A stretch of DNA of 64,000 bases from Clostridiaceae bacterium. GTDB lineage: Bacteria > Bacillota > Clostridia > Saccharofermentanales > DTU023. The DNA lies in the NCBI GenBank assembly GCA_012518795.1, contig JAAYRL010000006.1, positions 180,510 through 244,509 on the forward strand, written 5' to 3'. Numbering within the stretch: position 1 is the stretch's first letter; each line of letters starts with the position of its first letter. The notes below the pieces were generated by a model. The model was not told the origin of the DNA, searched no databases, and saw nothing but the letters and a program-made list of their open reading frames with translations. Positions 55,070-64,000 of this stretch are shown piece by piece. The position numbers were made by a program, and so were the translations under genes.

Positions 55070-56964
55070 GGCGTTGGTTCTGGAGCTGGAGCTGGTTGTT
55101 CTGGAGCTGGAGCCGGAGCTGGTGGTTCCGGAGCCGGAGCTGGTGGTTCCGGAGCCGGAGCTGGTGGTTCCGGAGCTGGTTGTTCGACAGGGGCCGGTGT
55201 CGCAGATGTTGTCGGCGCGGTTGTCGTTTCTGAAGTTGATGGTGCAGTGGTCGTTTCTGAAGTTGATGATTCGGTTGTTGTAGTTGTAGTTGTGCTGCTC
55301 GGCGGATCAGGGTTATATTCTATAGTTCCCGCATATGACCAATAGTACGAATTATTAAAGTGAACTCGATCAAATTCAACACCATCTTTATAATATACTT
55401 TATCAGTTGACCAATACGAACCGATTATTCCATTTCTTACCACAACTTCTTCACCCGGTTTCAAATTTTTATTAACAACTCTGTTGGGTGCTTTAGCAGC
55501 AGCTTGACTTACAAAATGCGGATCAAGATCAATCGTTACGCCTTCAGGTAATTTTTCACCGTAAATTTGAAATTCAATCGAAGTCGAATCAATATAATAT
55601 CCGACAATCGCAATCGGATGTTCAGTATTATTTGCAAATTTTAAATCGGACCAATCCGAAACCATAGCATCAATGCCCTCAATAGCATATGCACTCGGAA
55701 TTGTATGATTGTTACGTTCAGTTATTGCCAAATCCGCTCTAACCGCAGCTAAGTATAATGTACTGCTGCCTTGGCAGACACCGCCACCGATTACAGATTC
55801 TACCGTACCATCTGCAGCTATCGCACCACCGTATGTATAACCGTTCTCTACGGAAATCGGATTAATGGCTGTCCAGTATGAAAATTCCTCACCCGGTTGA
55901 ATTACTATTCCACTAAGTAATTCGGCAACCCTTCTTACATTTGAATCTCGCGCGGGATCATAAGAAACCAAATTCGTAATTCCTGAACCTCGTAACCCGA
56001 ATTCAACATCATTATCTTCAATCTCATTTGATTCAATAAATTCCAACTTGACCGATTCACTCAATTTATTCTCAGAAAAAGCTTGCTTCAGCTTTTCTGT
56101 TAAACTATTTGTATCTAATTTATAACCTGTGGAGCCTTCACCAAATTCAAATTGTAACGTTTCAAGATTAAAAGCAGTTGCTACTGATTTTTGCGGTTTG
56201 ATTTCCACTTCTTCGGAAAATTCTTCGACAGCTTTTTTCAGAGCAGCTTCATCTATCAAAAAAACCGGATGTAATTGATATTTATCTCCTTCGACATCCG
56301 CTAATTCTGCTATTTTGTCATTATTACCAATCACTTTAACAGTATCATTTTCGACTGTTCCCGCTCTTACAACTTGCAAGAATAAATTTGCTTCATTAGT
56401 CGGTTTTTGTTTAATTAATTCATTCAATTCTTCCGCTTTTTTATAAATTTCTTCAGTATTAAATTTTATTCCTAAAGCTAAAGCACTAAAACTTGATTGC
56501 TTTTCATTGTTATCGTCTTTTTCATTTTCTAAATTAATTCTAATGTTTTTTAATAATTCGGAAGATTTTTCCGTAATTTGTTTGTCAAAATCAGCATATT
56601 CCATGCCACCTAAGCAAATATCACCAAAATAAATACTGAATGCAATACCTTCTTCTACCTGTGTTGCACTGGTAGTTGTTGTAGTTTTGGCAGCTTTAGT
56701 AACATCTTCTTCAGGTTTTGTCGTATCACCTTTCATAAATTGAATAATCGTGAATACCAATAATATTAAAGCTACACCGGCTAAAGCATAAACTAAATAC
56801 AATGCTTTATTGGATTTTTTTCGATTGTTGGTCAAGCCGTTGTTTGCCATCGGTTTTGCATTTTTGACAGCTTTGGATCTCGATCTGTTGTTAGAATCAA
56901 CTTGTCGATTAACCGGTTTACCCGATTTTCTATTTATTCTATTTTTGTCATTCTTATTGGTCAT
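55066..56964 (-). CDS. VanW-family membrane protein with Pro/Ala-rich tail
   Basis: A 632-residue protein: basic N-terminus, membrane segment (about 55-75), two putative peptidoglycan-binding-4-like repeats (about 100-300), a VanW domain (about 325-490, with GGGVCQGSSTLYLAA) and a short G5-like part. The tail of about 80 residues is Thr/Ser- then Pro/Ala/Glu-rich and is coded by 24-bp repeats (55075-55190). Such proteins act in the envelope; the role of VanW is unproven. The frame opens at GTG 56970; AAAGG before ATG 56964 favours the latter. Overlaps the convergent PHP gene by 4 nt. Confidence 0.88.
   Translation of the reverse strand: MTNKNDKNRINRKSGKPVNRQVDSNNRSRSKAVKNAKPMANNGLTNNRKKSNKALYLVYALAGVALILLVFTIIQFMKGDTTKPEEDVTKAAKTTTTTSATQVEEGIAFSIYFGDICLGGMEYADFDKQITEKSSELLKNIRINLENEKDDNNEKQSSFSALALGIKFNTEEIYKKAEELNELIKQKPTNEANLFLQVVRAGTVENDTVKVIGNNDKIAELADVEGDKYQLHPVFLIDEAALKKAVEEFSEEVEIKPQKSVATAFNLETLQFEFGEGSTGYKLDTNSLTEKLKQAFSENKLSESVKLEFIESNEIEDNDVEFGLRGSGITNLVSYDPARDSNVRRVAELLSGIVIQPGEEFSYWTAINPISVENGYTYGGAIAADGTVESVIGGGVCQGSSTLYLAAVRADLAITERNNHTIPSAYAIEGIDAMVSDWSDLKFANNTEHPIAIVGYYIDSTSIEFQIYGEKLPEGVTIDLDPHFVSQAAAKAPNRVVNKNLKPGEEVVVRNGIIGSYWSTDKVYYKDGVEFDRVHFNNSYYWSYAGTIEYNPDPPSSTTTTTTTESSTSETTTAPSTSETTTAPTTSATPAPVEQPAPEPPAPAPEPPAPAPEPPAPAPAPEQPAPAPEPTP
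55075..55190. repeat. 24-bp tandem repeats coding a Pro/Ala/Glu tail
   Basis: Several near-identical copies of a 24-bp unit containing GGAGCCGGAGCTGGTGGTTC (plus strand), coding APAPEPPA-like units at the C-terminus of the VanW protein. Copy number is likely to vary by slippage. Confidence 0.85.
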
Positions 56965-57253
56965 ACGCACCTTTTTTATATTTAAATAATTAATTAAAAA
57001 TCAATTTTGCAGCAGGCACAATTTTACAGAAATTTGTGCAGCCATATTATAACACTTTAAAATTAAATTCCCTTGTTTTGAAAACTAAATTATCAGATAT
57101 AACTATTATATATAAATACAATACAATAAAATGTAACAATTGCTCTATTAATAAAAATTTAATATTTTGAGTCAACCGGAATCTTCTAGTCTCATCTTGC
57201 AGAATATTGACTTCAGAACTTTTCGATATTTATAGAAGAAGAAATGGGCCATC

Positions 57254-57288
57254 ATAAAAAACAGCCTATGCAAATACATAGACTGTTT
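57254..57288 (-). terminator. Terminator of the NlpC/P60 gene
   Basis: AAACAGCCTATG pairs with CATAGACTGTTT (one mismatch, 6-nt loop); on the minus strand six T residues follow. It lies about 55 nt after the stop codon. The rest of 56965-57253 is AT-rich with no recognised feature. Confidence 0.85.
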
Positions 57289-57343
57289 GATTGTAAGTTA
57301 ATAATTTAAATTATATGCTTTTTGTAGTGTCTGCTTAATAAAA

Positions 57344-59041
57344 TTAATAGAAAACACGTCGTACATATGCCAATGAATTTGCCCAATCACTCAAAAAGTT
57401 GATTTGAATACCATCATATCGATTCATTGCATGAACAAATTGTCCATTGCCGATATACATTCCTGAATGACTTACACCCGCACCATAGAAAGCAAAACAC
57501 AATACATCGCCCGGGGCTAATGCCGAATAATCTCCGTATGAGAACGGGACAGCGATACCGGCACTTGCCTGGCTTGCCGCTGATCTGCTAATTGAGCCAC
57601 CCGCTTGGAGTACTGCAAATTGAACTAAACCTGAACAGTCAAAACTGTTAGGACCTGCTGCACCATAAACATATGGTAAGCCTACTTTACTTGCCGCTAT
57701 TTGTGCCGCTACAACACCGCCAGTTCCACCCGGAGGTACAGGTTCAGCCGGCGCAGGTGCTTCGGTCGGGGCAGGGGCTTCAGTCGGAGCAGGTGTTTCT
57801 GTTTCGGTTGGAACCGGTGCCGGTGTTTCAACAGGATCCGGTGTTTCAGCCGGAGTATCATCTGTTGTCGGTGCCGGAGTTTCTAAAGGAACTTCTAAGG
57901 AAGCTCTTAACATATCGATCTCTTCTTGCGGTACAGGTTCACTACGTAAAAGATCTTCTCTTATATATCCGCTTGCACCGCTATCATCGGAAACTGAATA
58001 CCAACCTTCGGCATAACTTTGCAAATAAACAGATGCGCCATAATAAAGTGTATTATTAATATGTGAACTTGTATTTGCTTCAGATCTTAAATTAGCTGCA
58101 CCTACACCTATGTACATCGTTCCGGATAAAGCTTCAAAATCTGCTTGATCAACCGTAACTTCAGGAACAGGTTCTGCAGCGGGAGCAACATAATCGGCAG
58201 ATAAAAATTGATTATACACATAGCCGACTTTTCCCTCACCTAACAAAATTTCTGACCATTCATGATTTGTTGAAATTTCGGTAACAGTATCACCTTGTTC
58301 TAATGTGCCGATTACTGCAGCATCAAATGAGGGTGTTTCTCTTATATTTAATAAAACAGAAGTATTGACATATTTATTAACCCAAGTTTCTTTATATTCA
58401 GAATCTGCAGGCTGCTCTTCTTGATTAGAATCTGCCTGAGTATGTTCGGAAACGTCCGAGACGACTTGCTTGGAAACATCCGAGACTTGCTTGGAAACCT
58501 CCGGAACTTGCTTGGAAACCTCCGGAACTTGCTCTTCAGTATTCGCATCTTTATTATTTTCAACAGTATCTTCATTTTCAATCTGTTGTTGAGATGTCTC
58601 ATTTTCAGTTTTTTCTGTTTCAGCAGCTTGGGACTCAATTTCTTCAACTTCAGCAGCTTTTACACTTGCATGGATTTCACCAATATTAATCGTATCTTTT
58701 TCTTGTAATTCGATACCCGTTCCGCCTTCAAGCAATTCTTGTAAAGCAAGGGGATTACTATCTCTTCTTATTTGGGCTAAATCATTTTCTACGCCCTCAG
58801 AAATTTCAACTCTCTCTAACGGTTCGATTTTCACCTGAGAGATTTCTTTCTCGCTTTTTCCTAAATCAGAATTAGCCCGATCCGATTTTACTAATATTGA
58901 TGTTGCTACAACAGCTATTACTAAAACCGCTGATAATATAGGAAGACCATACAGAAATACTTTTTTCAAAATACTGCTCGGTATTTGATTAAGCATTTTC
59001 TTAAATTTGCCGAATTTTGAGTTATGTTGAGAGTTATTCAT
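57344..59041 (-). CDS. Secreted SH3/NlpC-P60 peptidoglycan endopeptidase
   Basis: A 565-residue protein: membrane segment (about 24-46), a long acidic Glu/Gln-rich stretch with the repeat EVSKQVP..SDVSKQV (about 170-205), two SH3b domains (about 225-370), a Pro/Thr/Glu-rich linker (about 390-425) and a C-terminal NlpC/P60 domain. The active site is intact: FDCSGLV, SHSGMYIGNG and FVHAMN. It should cut D-Glu to diamino-acid bonds in wall peptides. GGAGG precedes the ATG, with a small palindrome directly upstream. Divergent from the class A PBP gene, so both wall genes share the intergenic region. Confidence 0.94.
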   Translation of the reverse strand: MNNSQHNSKFGKFKKMLNQIPSSILKKVFLYGLPILSAVLVIAVVATSILVKSDRANSDLGKSEKEISQVKIEPLERVEISEGVENDLAQIRRDSNPLALQELLEGGTGIELQEKDTINIGEIHASVKAAEVEEIESQAAETEKTENETSQQQIENEDTVENNKDANTEEQVPEVSKQVPEVSKQVSDVSKQVVSDVSEHTQADSNQEEQPADSEYKETWVNKYVNTSVLLNIRETPSFDAAVIGTLEQGDTVTEISTNHEWSEILLGEGKVGYVYNQFLSADYVAPAAEPVPEVTVDQADFEALSGTMYIGVGAANLRSEANTSSHINNTLYYGASVYLQSYAEGWYSVSDDSGASGYIREDLLRSEPVPQEEIDMLRASLEVPLETPAPTTDDTPAETPDPVETPAPVPTETETPAPTEAPAPTEAPAPAEPVPPGGTGGVVAAQIAASKVGLPYVYGAAGPNSFDCSGLVQFAVLQAGGSISRSAASQASAGIAVPFSYGDYSALAPGDVLCFAFYGAGVSHSGMYIGNGQFVHAMNRYDGIQINFLSDWANSLAYVRRVFY

Positions 59042-59050
59042 AAAACCTCC

Positions 59051-59070
59051 AATTACCGTTGTCGGTAATT
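59051..59070. promoter_or_regulatory. Perfect 8-bp palindrome beside the NlpC/P60 ribosome site
   Basis: AATTACCG-TTGT-CGGTAATT is a perfect inverted repeat that ends 1 nt before the GGAGG of the NlpC/P60 gene. It could be an operator or an mRNA hairpin that affects translation. I found no second copy. Confidence 0.55.
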
Positions 59071-59286
59071 ATTTATAACTAAATATATGGTAAAAACAAT
59101 TATATTACCGCTATTTCACTTTGTCCAACCCAAAATATCCTATTTTCACCAAAAATCACTAATGTTTTTATGTACTTTATACTAAAAATTAATTTTCAGC
59201 TCAGGAATCCATCAGTCCAAAGTTTTGCAAATACAAATATATAAGCTTAACGCCAAGAAAAGCTCTTAAGCTTGTTTGACTTGAAA

Positions 59287-59324
59287 ATTGTACTATAATT
59301 ATATAATTGTACTATAATTATATA
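59287..59324 (+). promoter_or_regulatory. Duplicated 19-bp promoter element before the PBP gene
   Basis: ATTGTACTATAATTATATA occurs twice in exact tandem (59287-59305, 59306-59324). Each copy holds TATAAT, and TTGACT lies at 59276-59281. No pair has ideal spacing, so the duplication may have created or moved a -10 box. The PBP start is about 30 nt downstream. Confidence 0.6.
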
Positions 59325-59353
59325 ATAGAATACATTAAATATAAAGGTGTTTC

Positions 59354-61801
59354 ATGACTGAAGATAAAAATAATCGCTTAGAAGCAAGAATCGCCAAGCG
59401 CAAAGTTAAATCTAAATTGGATTTAAAAAAACGTGTAAAAGGTAAACCTTCAAGACAAGCCAAACCTAATTCTTTTCTCGGTACATTGTCTTATGCCACT
59501 TCGCGCGGTTTAAAAATACTCCTTATTTTTGTTTTAACTATCGGTTTTTTAATTACCGGTTTCGGTAGCGGTATGTTAGCCGGCTATATTTCAACTGCAA
59601 ATCCGGTCGAAGTAGCGGATATGAGAAACTTTGAAGAGAATACTATCCTTTTAGATAAAAACGGTAATAAGATTGCAGAATTGTCCGGATCGTCCTATGC
59701 AAAAAGAGAGTATGTGTCATATGATGACATTCAACATACCTATATTGACGATGCTTTTATCGCAATTGAAGATGAACGTTTTATAAGTCATCCCGGAATT
59801 GATGCAAAACGAATTGCCAGTTCGGTCATCAGTGCTATTGCAAATGGAGGTACGCCTACTCACGGCGGTTCTTCTATAACGCAACAAACGGTAAAAATGA
59901 TTTCCGGAGCAGACGATATTTCAGCCCAAAGAAAAATTCAAGAATGGTATTCCGCTATAGAATTAGAGAAAACTTTCTCTAAAGAGGGAATTCTTGAACT
60001 ATATCTTAATCTGGTACCTATGGCTAACAACATCGTTGGTATCGGTGCTGCTGCACAAACTTATTTTAATAAGGATGCATCCGAGCTTAATTTGCTGGAA
60101 TCCGCATTTTTAGCAGGTATTCCCAACCAACCCGCGATCTACAATCCGCTAACCGAACATGGACGCAGAAATGCTTTGCGTCGTATGCGTACCATTTTAA
60201 GCAAAATGGAAGAACTTGGAGTGATCACCGAAGAAGAATATGAAGAATCACTAAACTCGGAACTAATTTTTGATTTCAGTTATGTAAGTAAAGCCGATAC
60301 CGATATTTATAATTGGTTTGTCGAATATGCTATCAACGAAGTAATTACCGATTTGATTACCAAGAGCGGTTACAGTCCTGAAATGGCATCCTTGACTGTC
60401 TTTAATCAAAGTTTAGTCATCGAAACTACAATGGATCCTGATGTACAAAGTAAATTGGAAGAAGTTTTTAAAAATCCTGATTTAATGTCAAAAGATCCTT
60501 CACAAATTCCTGATAGTCCGGAATCTCCACAGGCCGGCATCACTGTTTTGGAGAACAATTTGAATGATCCGGGGCGCATAAGAGGAATGGTCGGAGCTTT
60601 TGGTGAAAAGAAAGATAATTTTATCTTTAACCGAGCAACCAGTGCCAAAAGACAACCTGCCTCTTCAATTAAACCCCTCGTTGTTTACGGTCCTGCACTG
60701 GATTCCAACCTGATCTCTGATGCAACTATTTTCAATGACAAAGCTGTATATTTGGATCCGGGTGATCCGGAACGTCCTTATCCTGAAAATTTTTATAAGA
60801 GTTATCTGGGCAACATGACCTTGCAAGAAGCTCTGGTTAATTCTACCAATACGATTGCTGCAGATTTATTTGTTAATACGGTAACTCCTGAACTTGGTCT
60901 GACCTATCTCAAGATGAGTGGTATCAATCGGATGGATGAACAATATCCTTCTACTGCTCTTGGCGGCTTGTCCGTAGGTGTCAGTACTTTAGAAATGGCA
61001 GGTGCGTATAGTGTCTTGGCTAATGAAGGAATTTATGTTGAACCTACCTCATATAAAAGAGTATTAAGACATGACGGAACAGTTCTTTTGGACAATACCT
61101 CACCCCCGCAAACAGCAGTTTATAATCCAAGTTCAACTTATGTTTTAACCAGAAGTCTGGAAAAAGTTGCCGAATCTTGTGGTGCAAAACCAAATAACGT
61201 TCATGCAGCAGGTAAAACCGGAACTTCAGAAGATGCAATTGATGTTTGGTTCTGTGGTTATACTCCATATTATACTGCAGCGGTTTGGTATGGATACGAT
61301 AATACAAATGGTAGAAAAATCGAAATCCCACAAGTCGATTTCTTCAATGCAGCAGATATTTGGAATGCTTGCATGACAGAAATTCATTTAGGATTAACCG
61401 ATAAAGATTTTTCTCGACCGGTCGGAATAACAGAAACGTTAGTATGTGGTGATACTGGATTATTAGCAACCGAAAATTGTCCAAATACTTTTACTGCTTA
61501 TTTGATCGATGGCTCGGTTGCAAATCCCTTAAGTAAATGCAATTTACATGCTAAAACTCAATCTACCACAACCACCGAATCTACAACGAAGGAAACAACC
61601 TCTCCGACAGTTCCGACGACAGTACCTATCGTTCCATCTGAAGTTCAGACCACACCTGCTCCAGCTACAACTCCGGCTCCAACTCCAGCTCCAACTACAA
61701 CTCCGGCTACACAACCAACCGAACCACCTGTTACTCAACCGGTTGATCCCGAACCTGATGTTCCGGATCCGGTCATACCCGATCCGGAACCGGAGCCATA
61801 A
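59354..61801 (+). CDS. Class A penicillin-binding protein
   Basis: Bifunctional peptidoglycan polymerase and crosslinker, 815 residues. After a basic N-terminus and a membrane segment (about 52-77) comes the GT51 glycosyltransferase (AIEDERFISHPGID, GGSSITQQTVK), then the transpeptidase with SSIK (SxxK), STN and KTGTSEDA. The C-terminus (about 735-815) is a Thr/Pro/Glu-rich tail. It is divergent from the NlpC/P60 gene. Length and order fit PBP1a/PBP1 of Firmicutes; penicillin binding is expected. Followed 42 nt later by the amidohydrolase gene. Confidence 0.96.
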   Translation: MTEDKNNRLEARIAKRKVKSKLDLKKRVKGKPSRQAKPNSFLGTLSYATSRGLKILLIFVLTIGFLITGFGSGMLAGYISTANPVEVADMRNFEENTILLDKNGNKIAELSGSSYAKREYVSYDDIQHTYIDDAFIAIEDERFISHPGIDAKRIASSVISAIANGGTPTHGGSSITQQTVKMISGADDISAQRKIQEWYSAIELEKTFSKEGILELYLNLVPMANNIVGIGAAAQTYFNKDASELNLLESAFLAGIPNQPAIYNPLTEHGRRNALRRMRTILSKMEELGVITEEEYEESLNSELIFDFSYVSKADTDIYNWFVEYAINEVITDLITKSGYSPEMASLTVFNQSLVIETTMDPDVQSKLEEVFKNPDLMSKDPSQIPDSPESPQAGITVLENNLNDPGRIRGMVGAFGEKKDNFIFNRATSAKRQPASSIKPLVVYGPALDSNLISDATIFNDKAVYLDPGDPERPYPENFYKSYLGNMTLQEALVNSTNTIAADLFVNTVTPELGLTYLKMSGINRMDEQYPSTALGGLSVGVSTLEMAGAYSVLANEGIYVEPTSYKRVLRHDGTVLLDNTSPPQTAVYNPSSTYVLTRSLEKVAESCGAKPNNVHAAGKTGTSEDAIDVWFCGYTPYYTAAVWYGYDNTNGRKIEIPQVDFFNAADIWNACMTEIHLGLTDKDFSRPVGITETLVCGDTGLLATENCPNTFTAYLIDGSVANPLSKCNLHAKTQSTTTTESTTKETTSPTVPTTVPIVPSEVQTTPAPATTPAPTPAPTTTPATQPTEPPVTQPVDPEPDVPDPVIPDPEPEP

Positions 61802-61843
61802 ATATTAATTATTACAACAATAAGTAATTTGAAAGAGGTCAAT

Positions 61844-63181
61844 ATGTTTCTATTAAAAAACATTGATTATCTGGATCAGAATTTCGTCCATCAGAAAAAT
61901 GTTGATATATTGATTGAAGAGAATATTATCAAAAAAATCAAACCAAGTGACAAAAATAATTTTGACAAGTTGTTTTCTAAACATAATTCTGATTATATTC
62001 CGGAAATTATTGATGGGAATAATAAAGTTGTTCTTCCCGGTTTTTATAATATGCACAGTCATGTACCGATGACTTTACTACGCGGTTATGGTGAAGGATT
62101 AAATTTACAAGATTGGCTTTTCACCAAAATTTTCCCTTTTGAAAATCTATTAACTGCTGAAGATACTTATTGGGGAACTCTATTAGGTTTAAGTGAATTT
62201 TTGGCTTCCGGTACAATTTCTTTTTCCGACATGTATATGCGAATGCCGGGCATTGTCAAAGCAATTGATGAAGTAGGAATCAAAGCCAATCTGTGCAATG
62301 CGATTACTGATTTCGGGCCGGGAATAAAATTCACCGAAACTGAAGCCTATCGTGATGAAATGTTCTTGTTAGATTATATGAAAAACAATCCTACAGGAAA
62401 AATCATTGCTGATGCGGGTATTCATGCTGAATATACTTCTTATCCGGAACAAGTTCTTCAATTACTGGAATTTGCTGTAGAAAATAATCTGATTATTCAA
62501 TTACATTTATCTGAAACCGCATTCGAACATGAAGAGTGTAAACAACGTCATCAAGGAAAAACACCGACTGAATATTTTTTTGATCTTGGTGTTTTTCAAC
62601 AAAAATGTATTTTAGCACATGGTGTTTATGTCGAAGAAAAAGATTTAAGGATTATTCAACAAAATAATGCAGTATTAGTCCACAACCCTGCCAGCAATCT
62701 AAAATTAGGCAGCGGTTTCGCTTCAGTCGGCAAATGGTTAGATTTCGGTGTCACTGCTTGTATCGGTACCGATGGTGCAGCAAGCAACAATGATCTCGAC
62801 ATTTTGCAGGAAACTCGTTTAGCAGCATTAATTCAAAAAGGTTTCAAAAAAGATCCTAAATTATTAAAGCCTGAACAACTGTTGCAAATGATTACAATCA
62901 ACGGAGCAATTGCTCAAGGCAGAAATAATTGCGGACAAATCAAAGAAGGCAACGCTGCAGATCTTGTGATCTTTGATCTGGATACACCCAATATGCAACC
63001 GATTTATGATTTAGCTACCAACATAATATATTCAGTAAATCTGAAAAATGTTTTTCTTACAATGGTTGACGGACAAATCTTATATCAAAACGGTGAATAC
63101 AAAACACTTGATATTGAAAAAGTAAAATTCGAAGTCAATCGCATCAAAGATGAAAAACTAGCTCAATTGAGTTCCAGTTAA
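61844..63181 (+). CDS. Amidohydrolase, MTA/SAH deaminase type
   Basis: A 445-residue metal-dependent hydrolase of the TrzN/ATZ-MtaD group, whose members deaminate S-adenosylhomocysteine, methylthioadenosine or related compounds. Motifs: GFYNMHSHVPMTLLRGYG (metal His), IQLHLSE, CILAHGVYV and IGTDGAASNNDLD. GAAAGAGG precedes ATG 61844, which is preferred over an in-frame TTG at 61829. It may recycle SAH in purine or methionine metabolism; the exact substrate is not decided by sequence. It ends next to a hairpin pair. Confidence 0.88.
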   Translation: MFLLKNIDYLDQNFVHQKNVDILIEENIIKKIKPSDKNNFDKLFSKHNSDYIPEIIDGNNKVVLPGFYNMHSHVPMTLLRGYGEGLNLQDWLFTKIFPFENLLTAEDTYWGTLLGLSEFLASGTISFSDMYMRMPGIVKAIDEVGIKANLCNAITDFGPGIKFTETEAYRDEMFLLDYMKNNPTGKIIADAGIHAEYTSYPEQVLQLLEFAVENNLIIQLHLSETAFEHEECKQRHQGKTPTEYFFDLGVFQQKCILAHGVYVEEKDLRIIQQNNAVLVHNPASNLKLGSGFASVGKWLDFGVTACIGTDGAASNNDLDILQETRLAALIQKGFKKDPKLLKPEQLLQMITINGAIAQGRNNCGQIKEGNAADLVIFDLDTPNMQPIYDLATNIIYSVNLKNVFLTMVDGQILYQNGEYKTLDIEKVKFEVNRIKDEKLAQLSSS

Positions 63182-63197
63182 TTTGCAGCAATTCCAT

Positions 63198-63324
63198 TGC
63201 ACACTTTTCAAGGTTATCCTAGATTTCTGCGGTATAGACTTAAATAGTGTGCAGGTCCTTTAGATATTTGCACACTTTTTAAAGTTATGCACGATATTCC
63301 CAGGACAACCTTAAATTTTGTGCA
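63198..63324. repeat. Two diverged copies of the TGCACAC hairpin
   Basis: Hairpins at 63198-63253 and 63269-63324 have arms like TGCACACTTTTCAAGGTTA and the inverse, related to the array at 14457-14820 (shared TGCACACTTT and TTAAAT.GTGCA). They are 71 bp apart. They lie in a convergent gap between the amidohydrolase and the rRNA operon, as the array lies between convergent genes. Confidence 0.9.
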
Positions 63325-63369
63325 TACTATTTTAATTTCATAAATTGTAATTTTTATCCAAGAAATTTA

Positions 63370-63400
63370 AAAACAAAAAAGTCAGGCTTAAAACCTGACT
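63370..63400 (-). terminator. Terminator of the rRNA operon
   Basis: AGTCAGG / CCTGACT around a 7-nt loop, followed on the minus strand by TTTTTTGTTTTT. It lies about 14 nt past the 5S gene. Confidence 0.92.
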
Positions 63401-63413
63401 CTTTTGATAAGAA

Positions 63414-63526
63414 CCGGCAATACCTATTTTCCCGGGTCGTCACCAACCAAGTATTTTCGGCGCAAACGAGCTTAACTGCTGTGTTCGGGATGGGAACAGG
63501 TGTGTCCTCGCCGCAATCATCACCGG
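63414..63526 (-). rRNA. rrf: 5S ribosomal RNA
   Basis: About 113 nt on the minus strand. It has the universal 5S core (CCCATCCCGAACACAGCAGTTAAGC) and terminal stem CCGGTGAT with ATTGCCGG. Ends are estimated to a few bases. It follows the 23S gene with about 105 nt between. Confidence 0.93.
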
Positions 63527-63631
63527 TATGGATAAGGGTATAAAATACACCCTCAAAACTACATAAGAAGACTTGTTACAATCTGTGAGCTAATTGTATA
63601 TATGTCTTGATGCTGACTGAAGATATATCTA

Positions 63632-64000
<369 letters not shown>

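Noticed and set aside
55059..55283. Repetitive plus-strand frame rich in Glu/Pro/Val/Leu
   Set aside because: Shadow of the VanW tail repeats; no ribosome site and it overlaps the end of the PHP gene in a different frame.
57673..58059. Possible 128-codon gene on the plus strand
   Set aside because: It is the complement of the NlpC/P60 protein's Pro/Thr/Glu linker and SH3 region; low-complexity shadow without a ribosome site.

Overview
The window is a low-GC chromosome segment from an anaerobic Firmicute, most likely in class Clostridia. Three things support this: a class I heat-shock cluster controlled by HrcA/CIRCE, a single-chain pyruvate:ferredoxin oxidoreductase, and AGGAGG-type ribosome sites with occasional GTG/TTG starts. 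I cannot name the genus from sequence alone. No transposase, integrase, CRISPR array or prophage gene was recognised.

Layout. Positions 1-10.2 kb (all minus strand) hold a membrane signalling cluster: a Ser/Thr kinase cut by the window edge, a zinc-ribbon polytopic membrane protein, a pseudokinase with an extracytoplasmic propeller-like domain, a 1295-residue glycosyltransferase/kinase/propeller fusion, a lipoprotein resembling an alpha/alpha-barrel glycosidase, and a small putative DNA-binding protein. From 10.5 to 14.5 kb (plus) comes an ABC-2 exporter with a membrane-anchored partner, then a CBS-domain protein. A four-unit 92-bp hairpin array follows. From 14.9 to 21.3 kb (minus) is hrcA-grpE-dnaK-dnaJ-prmA behind a promoter and CIRCE operator. 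From 21.6 to 31.5 kb (minus) are an ArsR-controlled ABC exporter, an S51 peptidase, hemW, an operon of NfeD, SPFH protein, AAA ATPase and TOPRIM-like protein, and an M28-like lipoprotein.

From 31.6 to 36.5 kb (plus) are a D,D-carboxypeptidase-like protein, gltX and glnS, ending in a ~190-bp imperfect palindrome. From 36.7 to 53 kb (minus) are a heterodimeric ABC exporter, a thioredoxin-fold lipoprotein, rpmB, tRNA-Met and tRNA-Glu, an NlpC/P60-like protein, acpS, a DnaC/DnaI-type helicase loader, a DnaD-like protein, nifJ, gpmI and a fused pgk-tpiA. From 53.1 to 63.2 kb lie a polyprenyl-phosphate-type glycosyltransferase, a PHP phosphoesterase, a VanW protein, an active-looking SH3/NlpC-P60 endopeptidase, a class A penicillin-binding protein and an MTA/SAH-deaminase-type amidohydrolase. 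The window ends in 5S and partial 23S rRNA genes on the minus strand.

Two themes stand out. First, several envelope or signalling proteins keep a recognisable enzyme fold but have lost catalytic residues: the pseudokinase, the M28-like, S11-like and NlpC/P60-like proteins, and a thioredoxin-like lipoprotein without cysteines. This suggests scaffold or sensor roles. Second, convergent gene junctions carry large hairpin structures: the 92-bp array, diverged copies of the same hairpin before the rRNA operon, and the long palindrome after glnS. The best candidates for an undescribed system are the kinase/glycosyltransferase signalling cluster and the NfeD-SPFH-ATPase-TOPRIM operon.
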